Positions 31,709 to 40,028 of a stretch of DNA of 64,000 nt are shown one piece after another. Origin of the DNA: Promicromonospora sukumoe (lineage in GTDB: Bacteria; Actinomycetota; Actinomycetes; Actinomycetales; Cellulomonadaceae); NCBI RefSeq assembly GCF_014137995.1, contig NZ_JACGWV010000001.1, positions 496,001 through 560,000 on the forward strand, in the 5' to 3' direction. The notes under the pieces are model-generated. The model searched no databases, was not told where the DNA came from, and worked only from the letters and a program-made list of their open reading frames with translations. Both the position numbers and the translations under genes were made by a program. Within the stretch, counting starts at the first letter, position 1, and each line of letters starts with the position of its first letter.

Positions 31709-32230
31709 CTACGCGCGGACGTGCGCGGCGAGCTGGTTCACGCGCGCCGCGGTGACCTCGAGCCAGCGCAGGTCGGCCTCCAGGTGGAACAGGGCGTGGT
31801 CGCAGATGAGCTGGTCGGCCAGGTCCCCGGAGTCGCGACGGCGCGTGAGGTCGCGCATCAGGCGCAGGTGCTCGGCACGCTGCGTGTCGAGCAGGTCGTC
31901 GGCGTCGTGCCCCGTGAGCAGGGCGAGCACCACCTTGGTGTAGAGGGTGCTCTGCAGGTAGGGCTCGGGCTTCTCCGGCTGGGCGAGCCAGGCGGCGACG
32001 TCGGAGACGCCGGCCTCCGTGATCGCGTACCTCTTGCGCTCGGGGCCGGCGCCCGGCTCGGCCTCGACCTCGACGAGGCCGTTCTTCAGCAGCCTCGCGA
32101 GCGTCGAGTAGACCTGGCCGTAGTGCAGGGGCCGGTCGTGCCCGAACCGTTCGTCGTAGGAGCGCTTGAGGTCGTAGCCGTGCGCGGGCCCGCCCTCGAG
32201 CAGCCCCAGCAGTGCGTGTCCAACGGTCAT
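31709..32230 (-). CDS. PadR family transcriptional regulator
   Basis: 173 residues. An N-terminal winged helix (VGHALLGLLEGGPAHGYDLKRSYDERFG, then YGQVYSTLARLLKNGLVEVE) is followed by the Vir/AphA-like helical dimerisation domain (about 85-173). PadR repressors often control multidrug or peptide export; here the first gene of an operon with an ABC transporter. TATAGT lies exactly seven bases before the ATG (leaderless geometry), and a perfect inverted repeat overlaps this promoter, so it probably represses itself and the transporter. Confidence 0.93.
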   Translation of the reverse strand: MTVGHALLGLLEGGPAHGYDLKRSYDERFGHDRPLHYGQVYSTLARLLKNGLVEVEAEPGAGPERKRYAITEAGVSDVAAWLAQPEKPEPYLQSTLYTKVVLALLTGHDADDLLDTQRAEHLRLMRDLTRRRDSGDLADQLICDHALFHLEADLRWLEVTAARVNQLAAHVRA

Positions 32231-32237
32231 ATCGGCG

Positions 32238-32256
32238 ACTATACACACGGTGTATA
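32238..32256 (-). promoter_or_regulatory. PadR operon promoter and operator
   Basis: -10 TATAGT (complement 32238-32243) is seven bases from the padR-like ATG. TATACAC at 32240-32246, three bases, then GTGTATA at 32250-32256 is a perfect inverted repeat of the ATAC/GTAT type bound by PadR proteins. It overlaps the -10, so binding would block RNA polymerase. Confidence 0.7.
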
Positions 32257-32269
32257 CACCCCCGGAAGA

Positions 32270-32338
32270 CCCCGTTGAGTGCTGGGTATTCGTCCTTCCC
32301 GGGGTCCTGGAAGGACGAATACCCAGCACTCAACGGGG
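32270..32338. repeat. 69-bp palindrome, family C copy 2
   Basis: 30 perfect base pairs (32270-32299 with 32309-32338) around a nine-base loop; core GTTGAGTGCTGGGTATTCG. It differs from the copy at 15216-15286 at positions changed on both arms together (T-A to C-G and C-G to T-A). It lies between the divergent PadR and prfC genes, about 15 bases upstream of the PadR operator, which argues against a plain terminator. Confidence 0.97.
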
Positions 32339-32431
32339 GGAGGGGGAGGGTAGAGTTGCAGGCTGTCCGGAACGGTAGGCGCAGGAGATGGGGATGGCGT
32401 TGGTGCAGCACGAACTGAATGGTGGAGCCCG

Positions 32432-34024
32432 ATGACCGTCCTGACCTCCGACGCCCGTCCGGTCGAGGCCGAGGCGGCGCGTCGCCGCAGCATCGCGGTC
32501 ATCTCCCACCCCGACGCCGGCAAGTCGACCCTGACCGAGGCCCTGGCCCTCCACGCCCACGCCATCGACGAGGCCGGGGCGGTGCACGGCAAGGGAAACC
32601 GCGCCGGCGTCGTCTCCGACTGGCTCGAGATGGAGCAGAAGCGTGGGATCTCCATCACGTCCGCGGCCCTGCAGTTCGCCTACGGCGACGTCGTCATCAA
32701 CCTGCTCGACACCCCGGGGCACGCCGACTTCTCCGAGGACACCTACCGCGTGCTGACCGCGGTCGACGCCGCCGTCATGCTGCTCGACTCCGCGAAGGGC
32801 CTGGAGCCCCAGACGCTCAAGCTGTTCGAGGTCTGCCGACGCCGTGGGGTGCCGGTCATCACGTTCGTCAACAAGTGGGACCGCCCCGGCCGCGAGGCGC
32901 TGGAGCTCTGCGACGAGCTGGAGGAGCGCATCAACCTGCGCCCGACGCCGCTGAGCTGGCCCATCGGCGAGGCCGGCCGGTTCCTTGGGCTGCTCGACCG
33001 CGCCAGCGGCGAGGTGCGCACCTACAAGCGCGCCCCGGGCGGCGCGTCGATCGCGGAGGAGAAGCTGCTGACGCCGCAGGCCGCCGCCGACACCCTCGGC
33101 GACGACCACACCGAGGCCGTCGAGAGCGTGCAGCTCCTCGACGAGCTCGACCGCGAGTCGTTCCTCGCCGGCACGACGACGCCGCTGCTGTTCGGGGCGG
33201 CGCTGGCCAACATCGGCGTCAAGCAGCTCCTGGACGCCGTCGTCGAGCTGGCTCCCGCGCCGGGCGCGCGGCCCGACGTCGACGGCGGCGCGCGCGACGT
33301 CGACCAGTCGTTCAGCGGATTCGTGTTCAAGATGCAGGCGGGCATGGACCCGAATCACCGCGACCACGTGGCCTTCATCCGCGTGTGCTCGGGCCGCTTC
33401 GAGCGCGGCATGGTCGTCACGCACGAGCGCACCGGGCGGCCCTTCGCCACGAAGTACGCCCTGTCGGTCTTCGGCCGGGAACGTCAGACGGTCGAGGACG
33501 CCTACCCCGGCGACGTCGTGGGCCTGGTCAACGCCAGCACGCTCGCCGTCGGCGACACGGTGTTCGACGCCGCGGGCCCGCACGTGCGCTTCCCGCCGAT
33601 GCCGGTGTTCGCGCCCGAGCACTTCGCGGCAGCCCGCTCGGCCGACCCGGGCCGCTCCAAGCAGTTCCGCAAGGGCATCTCGCAGCTCGAGCAGGAGGGC
33701 GTGGTCCAGGTCCTGGTGTCCGAGGCGCGCGGCGACGGCAACCCGATCCTCGGGGCCGTCGGCCCGCTGCAGTTCGAGGTCGCGACCTTCCGCATGGAGC
33801 ACGAGTTCTCCGCGCCCATCCGCACGGAGCAGCTCGGCCTGTCGCTGGCCCGCGAGGCCGCGCCGGAGCACATCGACACCATCGCCGCCTACCCGGGCGT
33901 CGAGGTCGTGCGCCGCGGCGACGGCACCCCGCTGGTCCTGCTGCGCGACGTCTGGCACGCCCGGGCGTTCGAGCGGGCCCACCCGGACGTGCCGCTGATC
34001 CCGCTCGTCGCCAGCGCCGTCTGA
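32432..34024 (+). CDS. prfC: Peptide chain release factor 3
   Basis: GTPase that recycles release factors 1 and 2 after translation termination. 530 residues, the normal RF3 length. P-loop SHPDAGKST at 25-33, switch motif LLDTPGHADF, and FVNKWDRPGREALEL for guanine recognition; then the RF3-specific domains with SGFVFKMQAGMDPNHRDHVAF. GGTGGAG precedes the ATG. A hairpin begins on its stop codon. Stand-alone gene; its upstream region contains a family C palindrome. Confidence 0.96.
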   Translation: MTVLTSDARPVEAEAARRRSIAVISHPDAGKSTLTEALALHAHAIDEAGAVHGKGNRAGVVSDWLEMEQKRGISITSAALQFAYGDVVINLLDTPGHADFSEDTYRVLTAVDAAVMLLDSAKGLEPQTLKLFEVCRRRGVPVITFVNKWDRPGREALELCDELEERINLRPTPLSWPIGEAGRFLGLLDRASGEVRTYKRAPGGASIAEEKLLTPQAAADTLGDDHTEAVESVQLLDELDRESFLAGTTTPLLFGAALANIGVKQLLDAVVELAPAPGARPDVDGGARDVDQSFSGFVFKMQAGMDPNHRDHVAFIRVCSGRFERGMVVTHERTGRPFATKYALSVFGRERQTVEDAYPGDVVGLVNASTLAVGDTVFDAAGPHVRFPPMPVFAPEHFAAARSADPGRSKQFRKGISQLEQEGVVQVLVSEARGDGNPILGAVGPLQFEVATFRMEHEFSAPIRTEQLGLSLAREAAPEHIDTIAAYPGVEVVRRGDGTPLVLLRDVWHARAFERAHPDVPLIPLVASAV

Positions 34025-34050
34025 CGGCGGCCGCCGCGCCGGCCGCCGTC
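34023..34050 (+). terminator. Hairpin terminator of prfC
   Basis: GACGGCGGCC at 34023-34032 pairs perfectly with GGCCGCCGTC at 34041-34050, eight-base loop. It starts within the TGA stop codon of prfC. Confidence 0.65.
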
Positions 34051-34170
34051 TGGCAGCCGGCCGGCGGCGCCCGGCGTTCTCACCCGGCGGCGCGGTCCCG
34101 CCCGCGCGCGAACCCCGGGACGCGGTGCGACGATCGGCATGTTCAGCGGTAGGCGACCGAAGGTGCGGCC

Positions 34171-35439
34171 ATGGACGCACACGGCAAGAGGCCGCTGGCC
34201 ACGCTCGTCGGGCTTCCCGCCGTGGTCGGCGTCGCCGCAGCGCTCTTCGCCACGCTCTTCACGTCGCTCGTCCACGGCGGGGAGTGGCTGTTCTGGACCT
34301 GGCTCCCCGGCGCCCTGGGGCTCGACGGCGTGCCCTGGTGGTGGGTCGTGCTGCTCCTGCTGCTCGGCGCGCTGGGCGTGGCCGGCGCGTCCCGCCTGCC
34401 GGGGCACGGCGGCCACCACCCGCTCGACGGGTTCGCGTTCGACATCACGGCGCGCGAGCTGCCCTCGACGCTGCTGGCAGCGGCGTCGTCCCTGGTCTTC
34501 GGCGCGGTGCTCGGCCCGGAGGCGCCGCTGCTCGCGATCGGAACCAGCATCGGCTTCGCCGTGCACCGCCGGCTCGGCACCGACGCGTCCAAGGTGCTGA
34601 TCATGGCGTCCGCCGCGGCCGCGCTCGGCGTCGTCCTGGGCAACCCCGTGGTCACCATGCTGCTCGTGCTGGAGGCGATGTTCCTCTCCGCCCAGCCGCG
34701 CCCCGAGCAGCCGGTGCTCCAGGTGGTCCCGATCCTGGCGGCGCTCGGCGCGGGCTACGTGGTGCGCATCGGCATCGCCGACTGGCCCGGCGTCCACGTG
34801 CCCGAGCTGTCCATGGGCGACCTCGGCTCGTACCCGGCCCTCCTGGTGGTCGACCTGCTCGCCGGGATCGTCGTGGCCGTGGCCGCGGCGGGTCTCATCG
34901 TCGGCGCCATGCGGTTCGGCGGCGTCGCGCGGAACCTGGCGGCCCGCGGCCCGTTCGTGGCGCTCCTCGCCGGCGGCCTGGCCGTCGCCCTCCTCGCGGT
35001 GCTGGTCCGGGCGACGACGGGCGCCGACATCGACACCGTGCTGTTCTCCGGGCAGCAGTCCCTGTCCACGCTGACGACGACGACCGCCGCGGGCACGCTG
35101 GTCGTCGTCGCCGTCGTGAAGTCCGCGGCCTACTCCGTGAGCCTGGGCACCGGGTTCCACGGCGGGACGATCTTCCCGTCGGTGTTCATCGGGGCCGCCG
35201 CCGGCGCGGCGACCGCCCTCCTGATCCCCGGGACGACGCTCGCGCCCCTGGTGGCCTGCGGCATCGCCGCCGGGGTGGCGGCCGCGGCCGGGATGCCGGT
35301 CACCGCCCTCGTCCTCGCCCTGCTGCTCTGCGTGAGCGCGGGGGCCGCCGTCACCGTCCCGGCGATCCTCGGGGCGGTCGTCGGCACGCTGCTCAAGGGC
35401 CTGTTCAACGCCCGGCGACCCGCGACGGTCCAGTCATGA
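34171..35439 (+). CDS. ClC-type chloride channel/transporter
   Basis: 422 residues with about ten membrane helices. Selectivity-filter motifs are recognisable: GPEAPLLAIG (GxExP, with the gating Glu) near 115-124 and GGTIFPSVFIGAA near 331-343. The first GSGIP motif is less clear, as in many short actinobacterial ClC proteins. It moves chloride, possibly in exchange for protons, across the inner membrane. Its stop overlaps the start of the antiporter gene by four bases (35436-35439), suggesting joint action in pH or ion balance. AAGGTG precedes the ATG. Confidence 0.9.
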   Translation: MDAHGKRPLATLVGLPAVVGVAAALFATLFTSLVHGGEWLFWTWLPGALGLDGVPWWWVVLLLLLGALGVAGASRLPGHGGHHPLDGFAFDITARELPSTLLAAASSLVFGAVLGPEAPLLAIGTSIGFAVHRRLGTDASKVLIMASAAAALGVVLGNPVVTMLLVLEAMFLSAQPRPEQPVLQVVPILAALGAGYVVRIGIADWPGVHVPELSMGDLGSYPALLVVDLLAGIVVAVAAAGLIVGAMRFGGVARNLAARGPFVALLAGGLAVALLAVLVRATTGADIDTVLFSGQQSLSTLTTTTAAGTLVVVAVVKSAAYSVSLGTGFHGGTIFPSVFIGAAAGAATALLIPGTTLAPLVACGIAAGVAAAAGMPVTALVLALLLCVSAGAAVTVPAILGAVVGTLLKGLFNARRPATVQS

Positions 35440-36608
35440 ACGTCTACGCGCCGCTCGTCCCCGTGTTCGTGGTGGCCCTGCTCGCGCCGCTGCTCACGGC
35501 GTTGATGCCGGTGCGGTCACGACTGCCGCAGGTGGTGCTGCTCCTGCTGGGCGGCGTCCTCATCGGCCCGGCGGCGCTCAAGCTGGCCGCGCCCGACGAC
35601 GTCACGCTGCTCTCCGACCTGGGGATGGGCTTCCTCTTCCTCCTGGCGGGCTACGAGCTGGAGCCGGGCCTCTTCCGCGAGCGGGTCGGGCGCCTCGCCG
35701 GCGCGGCGTGGTGCACGTCGCTGCTGCTCGCGGCGGTCGTCGTCCTCGTGCTGATCCGGCCGGACGAGGAGGAGGTGCTGGCCGCGGGAGCGATCGCGCT
35801 GACGACCACCACGCTCGGCGTCCTGCTCCCGATCCTGCGGGACGGCAAGCGGCTCGACTCCCGGTTCGGGCGGGCCGTGCTCGTCGTCGGCGCGTACGGC
35901 GAGCTCGGCCCCATCGTCGCGATGGCGCTGCTGCTCGGGACCCGCGGCTCGGGCGCCGCCGCCCTGCTCCTGGTGCTGTTCGCGGTCCTGGCGATAGCGG
36001 TGGCGCTGGTGCCGAGCTTCCGCGCGCCGATGGCCGGGCGCCTCGTCCTGGGAGCGGAGCACGGCACCGGGCAGAGCACGCTGCGGCTGACGGTGCTGCT
36101 GCTGGTGGGGCTGCTCTCCGTCGCGTCGGCCTTCGGCTTCGACGCGGTGCTCGGCGCGTTCGTCGGCGGCATGGTGCTGCGCCGGTGGGCGCCCGGCGAC
36201 ATCAGCAGCCTGGAGAAGAAGCTCGACGCCGTCGCGTTCGGTGTGTTCGTCCCGGTCTTCTTCGTGAGCTCGGGCATGGCGCTGGACGTGGCGTCCATCG
36301 CCGCCGCGCCCGGCCTGCCCCTGGTGCTGTTCGCCCTGATGGTCCTGGTCCGCGGGGGTCCGGTGCTGCTCTGGCTCCGCGGGGAGCTGCCGGCCACGGA
36401 ACGCGTGCAGACCGCGCTCTACTCCGCGACCGCCCTCCCGCTGCTGGTCGCGCTGACCGGTATCGCGGTGAAGCGCGACCTCATGTCGACGGCGACGGGC
36501 GCGGCGCTCGTCGGCGCCGGCGTGCTCTCCGTGATGGTGCTGCCCCTGGTGGCCGGACGGCTCACGTCGCGCTCGACCGGCGAGCCGGCCGGACGGGGCA
36601 CGGGCTGA
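35436..36608 (+). CDS. Cation:proton antiporter (Kef/CPA2-like)
   Basis: 390 residues with about 12 membrane helices in the Na+/H+ exchanger fold. The helix-4 and helix-5 regions LLSDLGMGFLFLLAGYELEP and the C-terminal block FGVFVPVFFVSSGMALDV are typical CPA2. There is no TrkA-N regulatory domain at the C-terminus, which ends in a short polar tail. ATGA overlap with the ClC gene implies translational coupling. The transported ion (K+ or Na+) cannot be decided. Confidence 0.9.
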   Translation: MNVYAPLVPVFVVALLAPLLTALMPVRSRLPQVVLLLLGGVLIGPAALKLAAPDDVTLLSDLGMGFLFLLAGYELEPGLFRERVGRLAGAAWCTSLLLAAVVVLVLIRPDEEEVLAAGAIALTTTTLGVLLPILRDGKRLDSRFGRAVLVVGAYGELGPIVAMALLLGTRGSGAAALLLVLFAVLAIAVALVPSFRAPMAGRLVLGAEHGTGQSTLRLTVLLLVGLLSVASAFGFDAVLGAFVGGMVLRRWAPGDISSLEKKLDAVAFGVFVPVFFVSSGMALDVASIAAAPGLPLVLFALMVLVRGGPVLLWLRGELPATERVQTALYSATALPLLVALTGIAVKRDLMSTATGAALVGAGVLSVMVLPLVAGRLTSRSTGEPAGRGTG

Positions 36609-36671
36609 CCTGGCTCGGGAGGAGCGGCGCGGCGCCCCGGCAGCGTGCGCGGCGCGCACTACGGTCTGGGC

Positions 36672-37775
36672 ATGACGTCGCCCAGCTCGCCCGACGACGG
36701 CGCCCCCGACTCGCCCCGTCCGCCGCGCTGGCTGCCGCGGGCGCTGGCCATGGGCGTGGTCGCCGTGTTCGTCGGGATCTTCGCGTGGAACGCCCTCGGG
36801 GCCCTGAACGGGCTCTTCGTGAACCTGCTTATCGCGTTCTTCATCGCGCTCGTCCTCGAACCGGGCACGGTGTGGCTGGTGCGGCGCGGGTGGCGCCGGG
36901 GCCTGGCGGCCGCGGCCACGCTGCTCGGCTCGCTGGTCGTGGTCATCGTGCTGATCGTGCTGTTCGGCAACCTGTTCGTGCAGCAGCTCGTCGCGCTCGC
37001 GCAGTCCGTGCCGCGGCTCTACGCGAGCGTGCAGCTCTTCCTCGTCGAGCGGTTCGACGTCGTGGTCCCCGACACCCAGAACCTGCTGCGGCAGGCGCTG
37101 GAGGAGTTCGGCGACGACGTCGCGTCGGGCGCGCTGCTGGTCGGCACCACCCTCGTCGGCGGGCTGCTCGCGACCCTCACGATCCTGCTCGTCTCCTACT
37201 ACCTGCTGGCCGCCGGGCCCCGGTTCCGCGCCGCCGTCTGCGGCTGGCTGACGCCCGCCCGGCAGCAGGAGGTGCTGCACCTGTGGGAGGTCACCCAGGC
37301 GAAGGTGTCCGACTACATCGGCTCCCGCGTCGTCCTCGCCGCCGTCTCGACGGTGGTCACCTTCGCGTTCCTCGCGATCCTGGGGACGCCGTACTCGGTG
37401 CCGCTGGCCGTGTTCGTCGGCGTGGTGTCCCAGTTCGTGCCGACGATCGGCGCCTACCTCGGCGGCGCCCTGCCCACCATGGTCGCGCTGACCGCCCAGG
37501 GCTGGCCCCAGGCGGTGGGCGTGCTCGCCTTCGTCATCGCCTACCAGCAGTTCGAGAACCTGTACCTGGCCCCGAAGGTGTCGGCGCGGGCCCTGGAGAT
37601 GAACGCCGCGGTCAGCCTGCTCGTGGTGCTCGCGTTCGGTGCGGTGTTCGGGGTGCTCGGCGCGTTCCTGGCGCTGCCGGTCGCCGCAACCATCCAGGCG
37701 ACGGCGACCACGTACTTCCGGCGGCACGAGCTCGTGGAGTCGCACATGTTCCGCGACCCAGACGTTGAGGTCTGA
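36672..37775 (+). CDS. AI-2E family transporter
   Basis: 367 residues, an AI-2E/PerM family permease with paired helices at 22-70, a helix near 85-105, an amphipathic middle domain and C-terminal helices with FVGVVSQFVPTIGAYLGGALPTMVAL and YQQFENLYLAPKVSARALEMNAAVSLL, both diagnostic. Members range from quorum-signal export to Na+/H+ exchange; the role here is open. TACGGT (36660-36665) is exactly six bases before the chosen ATG, indicating a leaderless start and its own promoter 63 bases after the antiporter gene. Confidence 0.92.
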   Translation: MTSPSSPDDGAPDSPRPPRWLPRALAMGVVAVFVGIFAWNALGALNGLFVNLLIAFFIALVLEPGTVWLVRRGWRRGLAAAATLLGSLVVVIVLIVLFGNLFVQQLVALAQSVPRLYASVQLFLVERFDVVVPDTQNLLRQALEEFGDDVASGALLVGTTLVGGLLATLTILLVSYYLLAAGPRFRAAVCGWLTPARQQEVLHLWEVTQAKVSDYIGSRVVLAAVSTVVTFAFLAILGTPYSVPLAVFVGVVSQFVPTIGAYLGGALPTMVALTAQGWPQAVGVLAFVIAYQQFENLYLAPKVSARALEMNAAVSLLVVLAFGAVFGVLGAFLALPVAATIQATATTYFRRHELVESHMFRDPDVEV

Positions 37776-37791
37776 CGACGGCGCCGGGCGC

Positions 37792-38421
37792 TCAGCCCGC
37801 CGCCGGCTTGCGGGCGGCCAGCCGCTCGATGACGCCGCGGGTGAACCGGTCGTGCCGCTCGACGTCCAGCCCGGCCGCCCGGACGTGCAGGATCGGACGC
37901 CGTCGGAAGTGCTCGTTCTGGAACCGCACGCTGTAGAGCTCGGCGACCGCCTGGAGCATCCGCAGCGGCGCGGACGTGCTCACCACGTGGTCGGCGAGCA
38001 GCAGCAGGCCGCCGGGGCGCAGCACGCGCACCATCTCGTCGACCGCGCCGCCGTCGTCGGGCACGGCGCACAGGCCGAACGTGCAGACCACGGTGTCGAA
38101 CGAGGCGTCGTCGAACTCCAGGTGCTGGGCGTCGCCTACGCGCAGGTCCACGGCGCGGCCCAGCTCGGCGGCGTGCCGGCGGGCCCGGTCGAGCATCGCC
38201 GGGCTGAGGTCCATCCCGGTCAGGGTGGCGTGCGCGGGGTAGAGGCCCAGGTTCAGGCCCGTCCCGACGGCGACCTCCAGGACCTGGCCGGTGGCCTGCC
38301 GGCACACCCAGTCGCGGGTGTCGCCGAACATCTGCTCGGCGCGCGCCATCTTGCTGTCGTAGGTCACCGACTGCCGGTCCCAGTGCCGGCGGATGCGCGC
38401 CACGCCGGGTTGCTTGACCAT
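37792..38421 (-). CDS. Class I SAM-dependent methyltransferase (UbiE/Coq5-like)
   Basis: 209 residues. Motif I VLEVAVGTGLNLGLYP, the acidic end LTGMDLSPAMLD, then VGDAQHLEFDDASFDTVVCTFGLC and VLRPGGLLLLADHV give a clear class I fold. Close to methyltransferases of the UbiE/phospholipid N-methyltransferase type. The substrate is unknown. GAGG precedes the ATG at 38419-38421; an upstream in-frame start has no support. Convergent with the AI-2E gene; the stops are only 16 bases apart. Confidence 0.88.
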   Translation of the reverse strand: MVKQPGVARIRRHWDRQSVTYDSKMARAEQMFGDTRDWVCRQATGQVLEVAVGTGLNLGLYPAHATLTGMDLSPAMLDRARRHAAELGRAVDLRVGDAQHLEFDDASFDTVVCTFGLCAVPDDGGAVDEMVRVLRPGGLLLLADHVVSTSAPLRMLQAVAELYSVRFQNEHFRRRPILHVRAAGLDVERHDRFTRGVIERLAARKPAAG

Positions 38422-38476
38422 GGCGCCTCGCTCCCTCGTCGAGGACCCGCCGGGGACGACGGGCGGAGAAACGGAT

Positions 38477-38527
38477 CGGGCGGCGTCGCCCGGGATCAGC
38501 ATGGCCGACCCCGGGCGACACCGCCCG
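38477..38527 (-). terminator. Hairpin terminator of the NlpC/P60 gene
   Basis: CGGGCGGCGTCGCCCGGG at 38477-38494 pairs with 38510-38527 over 18 bp with one mismatch and a 15-base loop. It lies 27 bases past the stop of the NlpC/P60 gene and upstream of the methyltransferase gene. Confidence 0.8.
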
Positions 38528-38554
38528 CTCAGAACGTCTCGGTGACCCGACCCG

Positions 38555-39325
38555 TCAGCCGACCCGCAGGAACGTGGGGTTGGACTGCCAGATGCTCGTG
38601 TACCGCACGCTCTTGCCGGGGACCGGCGCCTCGATCTGCATGCCGTTGCCCGCGTAGATCGCGATGTGGCCGGGGGTCCAGATCAGGTCGCCCGGCTGGG
38701 CCTCTGCCCACGACACCGGCGTGCCGGCGTAGAGCTGCTGGGACGAGGTGCGCGGCAGGTTGATGCCGACCTGGGCGAACACGTAGGACGTGAACCCGGA
38801 GCAGTCGAACCCGCTCGGCGTGGTGCCGCCCCACACGTAGGGGACGCCGAGGTAGCGCATTGCGATGGAGACCACCGTGGCGCCGCGCTCGGCGGCTGCC
38901 CGCTCGGCCTCCTCGGCCTCGATCTGCGCCTGGTACTCGGCGTTCTGCTTGGCCGAGACCACGCTGACCGCCGACTTCTCGACCTTCAGCTCGGCGTCCG
39001 CGGACACGGAGATCATGGTCGACGCGGAGACCGACTCGCGGGCCTGGGCGGTCAGGGCGTTGAGGTCCGCGGTGTTGAGCGCGGCCTGGGCGGGCTGACC
39101 GGTCAGCTCGGTGCCGACCGTCATCGTGGCCGGCGCCGCCTGGGCGGGCGGGGCGATGAGCGACAGCAGCACGCCGCCGCCGGCGGCCGCGACGACCGCG
39201 CCACGGCCGGCGAAGGTGGTGACCTGGTCGCCGGCGACGCGTGCGACGCCTGCCAGGGGGCGGTGGGCGGCGCGGTGCCGGCCCCGTGCGCGCGCGGGCG
39301 CTGCCGGTTCGAGGTTGGGCTCCAT
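38555..39325 (-). CDS. Secreted NlpC/P60 peptidoglycan endopeptidase
   Basis: 256 residues. After a long basic N-terminal region, a signal-type helix runs about 42-64 (ending PPAQAAPA). Residues 80-150 are Ala/Glu-rich and probably helical. The NlpC/P60 domain follows: Cys175 in GFDCSGFTSYVF is the nucleophile and His220 in TPGHIAIYAG the base; the third polar residue is not obvious and may be Glu232. Cleaves cell-wall peptides. GAAAGG is about nine bases before the ATG. An 18-bp hairpin ends the gene. Confidence 0.9.
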   Translation of the reverse strand: MEPNLEPAAPARARGRHRAAHRPLAGVARVAGDQVTTFAGRGAVVAAAGGGVLLSLIAPPAQAAPATMTVGTELTGQPAQAALNTADLNALTAQARESVSASTMISVSADAELKVEKSAVSVVSAKQNAEYQAQIEAEEAERAAAERGATVVSIAMRYLGVPYVWGGTTPSGFDCSGFTSYVFAQVGINLPRTSSQQLYAGTPVSWAEAQPGDLIWTPGHIAIYAGNGMQIEAPVPGKSVRYTSIWQSNPTFLRVG

Positions 39326-39431
39326 GAAGGCTGGGACCTTTCTGGTCGGAAGGGGGAAACCACACGCGCGTCCCCGCGGCGGGGAGCGCCGGGCCCGTCG
39401 GTGCCGGGTGGCGGCGACGGGGTGCGGCGGT

Positions 39432-39875
39432 CTACGTCCGGGAGATCCCCAGGGCGTGCAGTGACGGCGGTTCCGCGTCGGCGACGCTCGACGCCGCCCG
39501 GTGCTCCTGGTCCACGACCGCGGGCGTCTGGCGGTGCGCGCCACGGTCGGGGAGGGTGGTCAGGAATCCGGGCGACACGAGGACGGGGTCGCATCGCGCC
39601 GTCAGGTCGTGCTGGTCGGAGCAGCCGTGAGAACCGTCCCCGAGTGGCTCGGGGGCGGTCTCGACGACGGCTTCCTGGGCTGTTGCCGCGTGCACCTCGG
39701 CGTCGTGCGCCTGCGTGACGCCGTGCGCCTGTGTGACGCCGTGCCCGTCCAGGTGAACGTTGCACAGGGCGTGCACGCTCGCGACGGTGAGCACGAGGAA
39801 CATGACCGTCAGGGCACCCGCAGACCCCGGCCGGGTGCCGGCGAGGTGCGCGCGGAGGTGACGAGTCAGGCCCAT
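39432..39875 (-). CDS. Small His/Cys-containing exported or membrane-anchored protein
   Basis: 147 residues. One hydrophobic helix (about 18-37, ALTVMFLVLTVASVHALC) acts as signal or anchor. The mature part is rich in His, Asp and Glu, with a short tandem repeat GVTQAH-GVTQAH and three cysteines. The layout loosely resembles DUF6153 proteins, but I am not confident. Metal binding is a possibility, not a finding. I chose the ATG at 39873-39875; a longer frame upstream lacks a ribosome-binding site and would run into the family B palindrome. Confidence 0.55.
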   Translation of the reverse strand: MGLTRHLRAHLAGTRPGSAGALTVMFLVLTVASVHALCNVHLDGHGVTQAHGVTQAHDAEVHAATAQEAVVETAPEPLGDGSHGCSDQHDLTARCDPVLVSPGFLTTLPDRGAHRQTPAVVDQEHRAASSVADAEPPSLHALGISRT

Positions 39876-39970
39876 GGTGGCCCCAAGAGTAACGGAACGG
39901 ACAACCCTCTGGTCCATGGTCAGAGTGGGTGAATTCCTACCTCTTGCTCGCGGGCCAGGCGATGTCGCGG

Positions 39971-40028
39971 TATACCCAGCGATTACGCCCAAAACTCACG
40001 TGGTTTTCGGGCGTAATGACTGGGTAGA
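39971..40028. repeat. 58-bp imperfect palindrome, family B copy 2
   Basis: Centred on CACGTG at 39997-40002; 23 of 29 positions pair. Both arms carry family B sequence (TACCCAGCGATTACGCCC and its near complement, ending GACTGGGTAGAA). It overlaps the 3' end of the membrane-protein gene: the right arm encodes its last ten residues and the stop codon. Less perfect than the copy at 4891-4966, so probably older or free to decay. Confidence 0.93.

Noticed and set aside
39326..39431. Cyclic-di-AMP (ydaO) riboswitch upstream of the NlpC/P60 gene
   Set aside because: Such riboswitches often precede cell-wall hydrolase genes in actinobacteria, but the gap is only about 100 bases and lacks the conserved core sequences.
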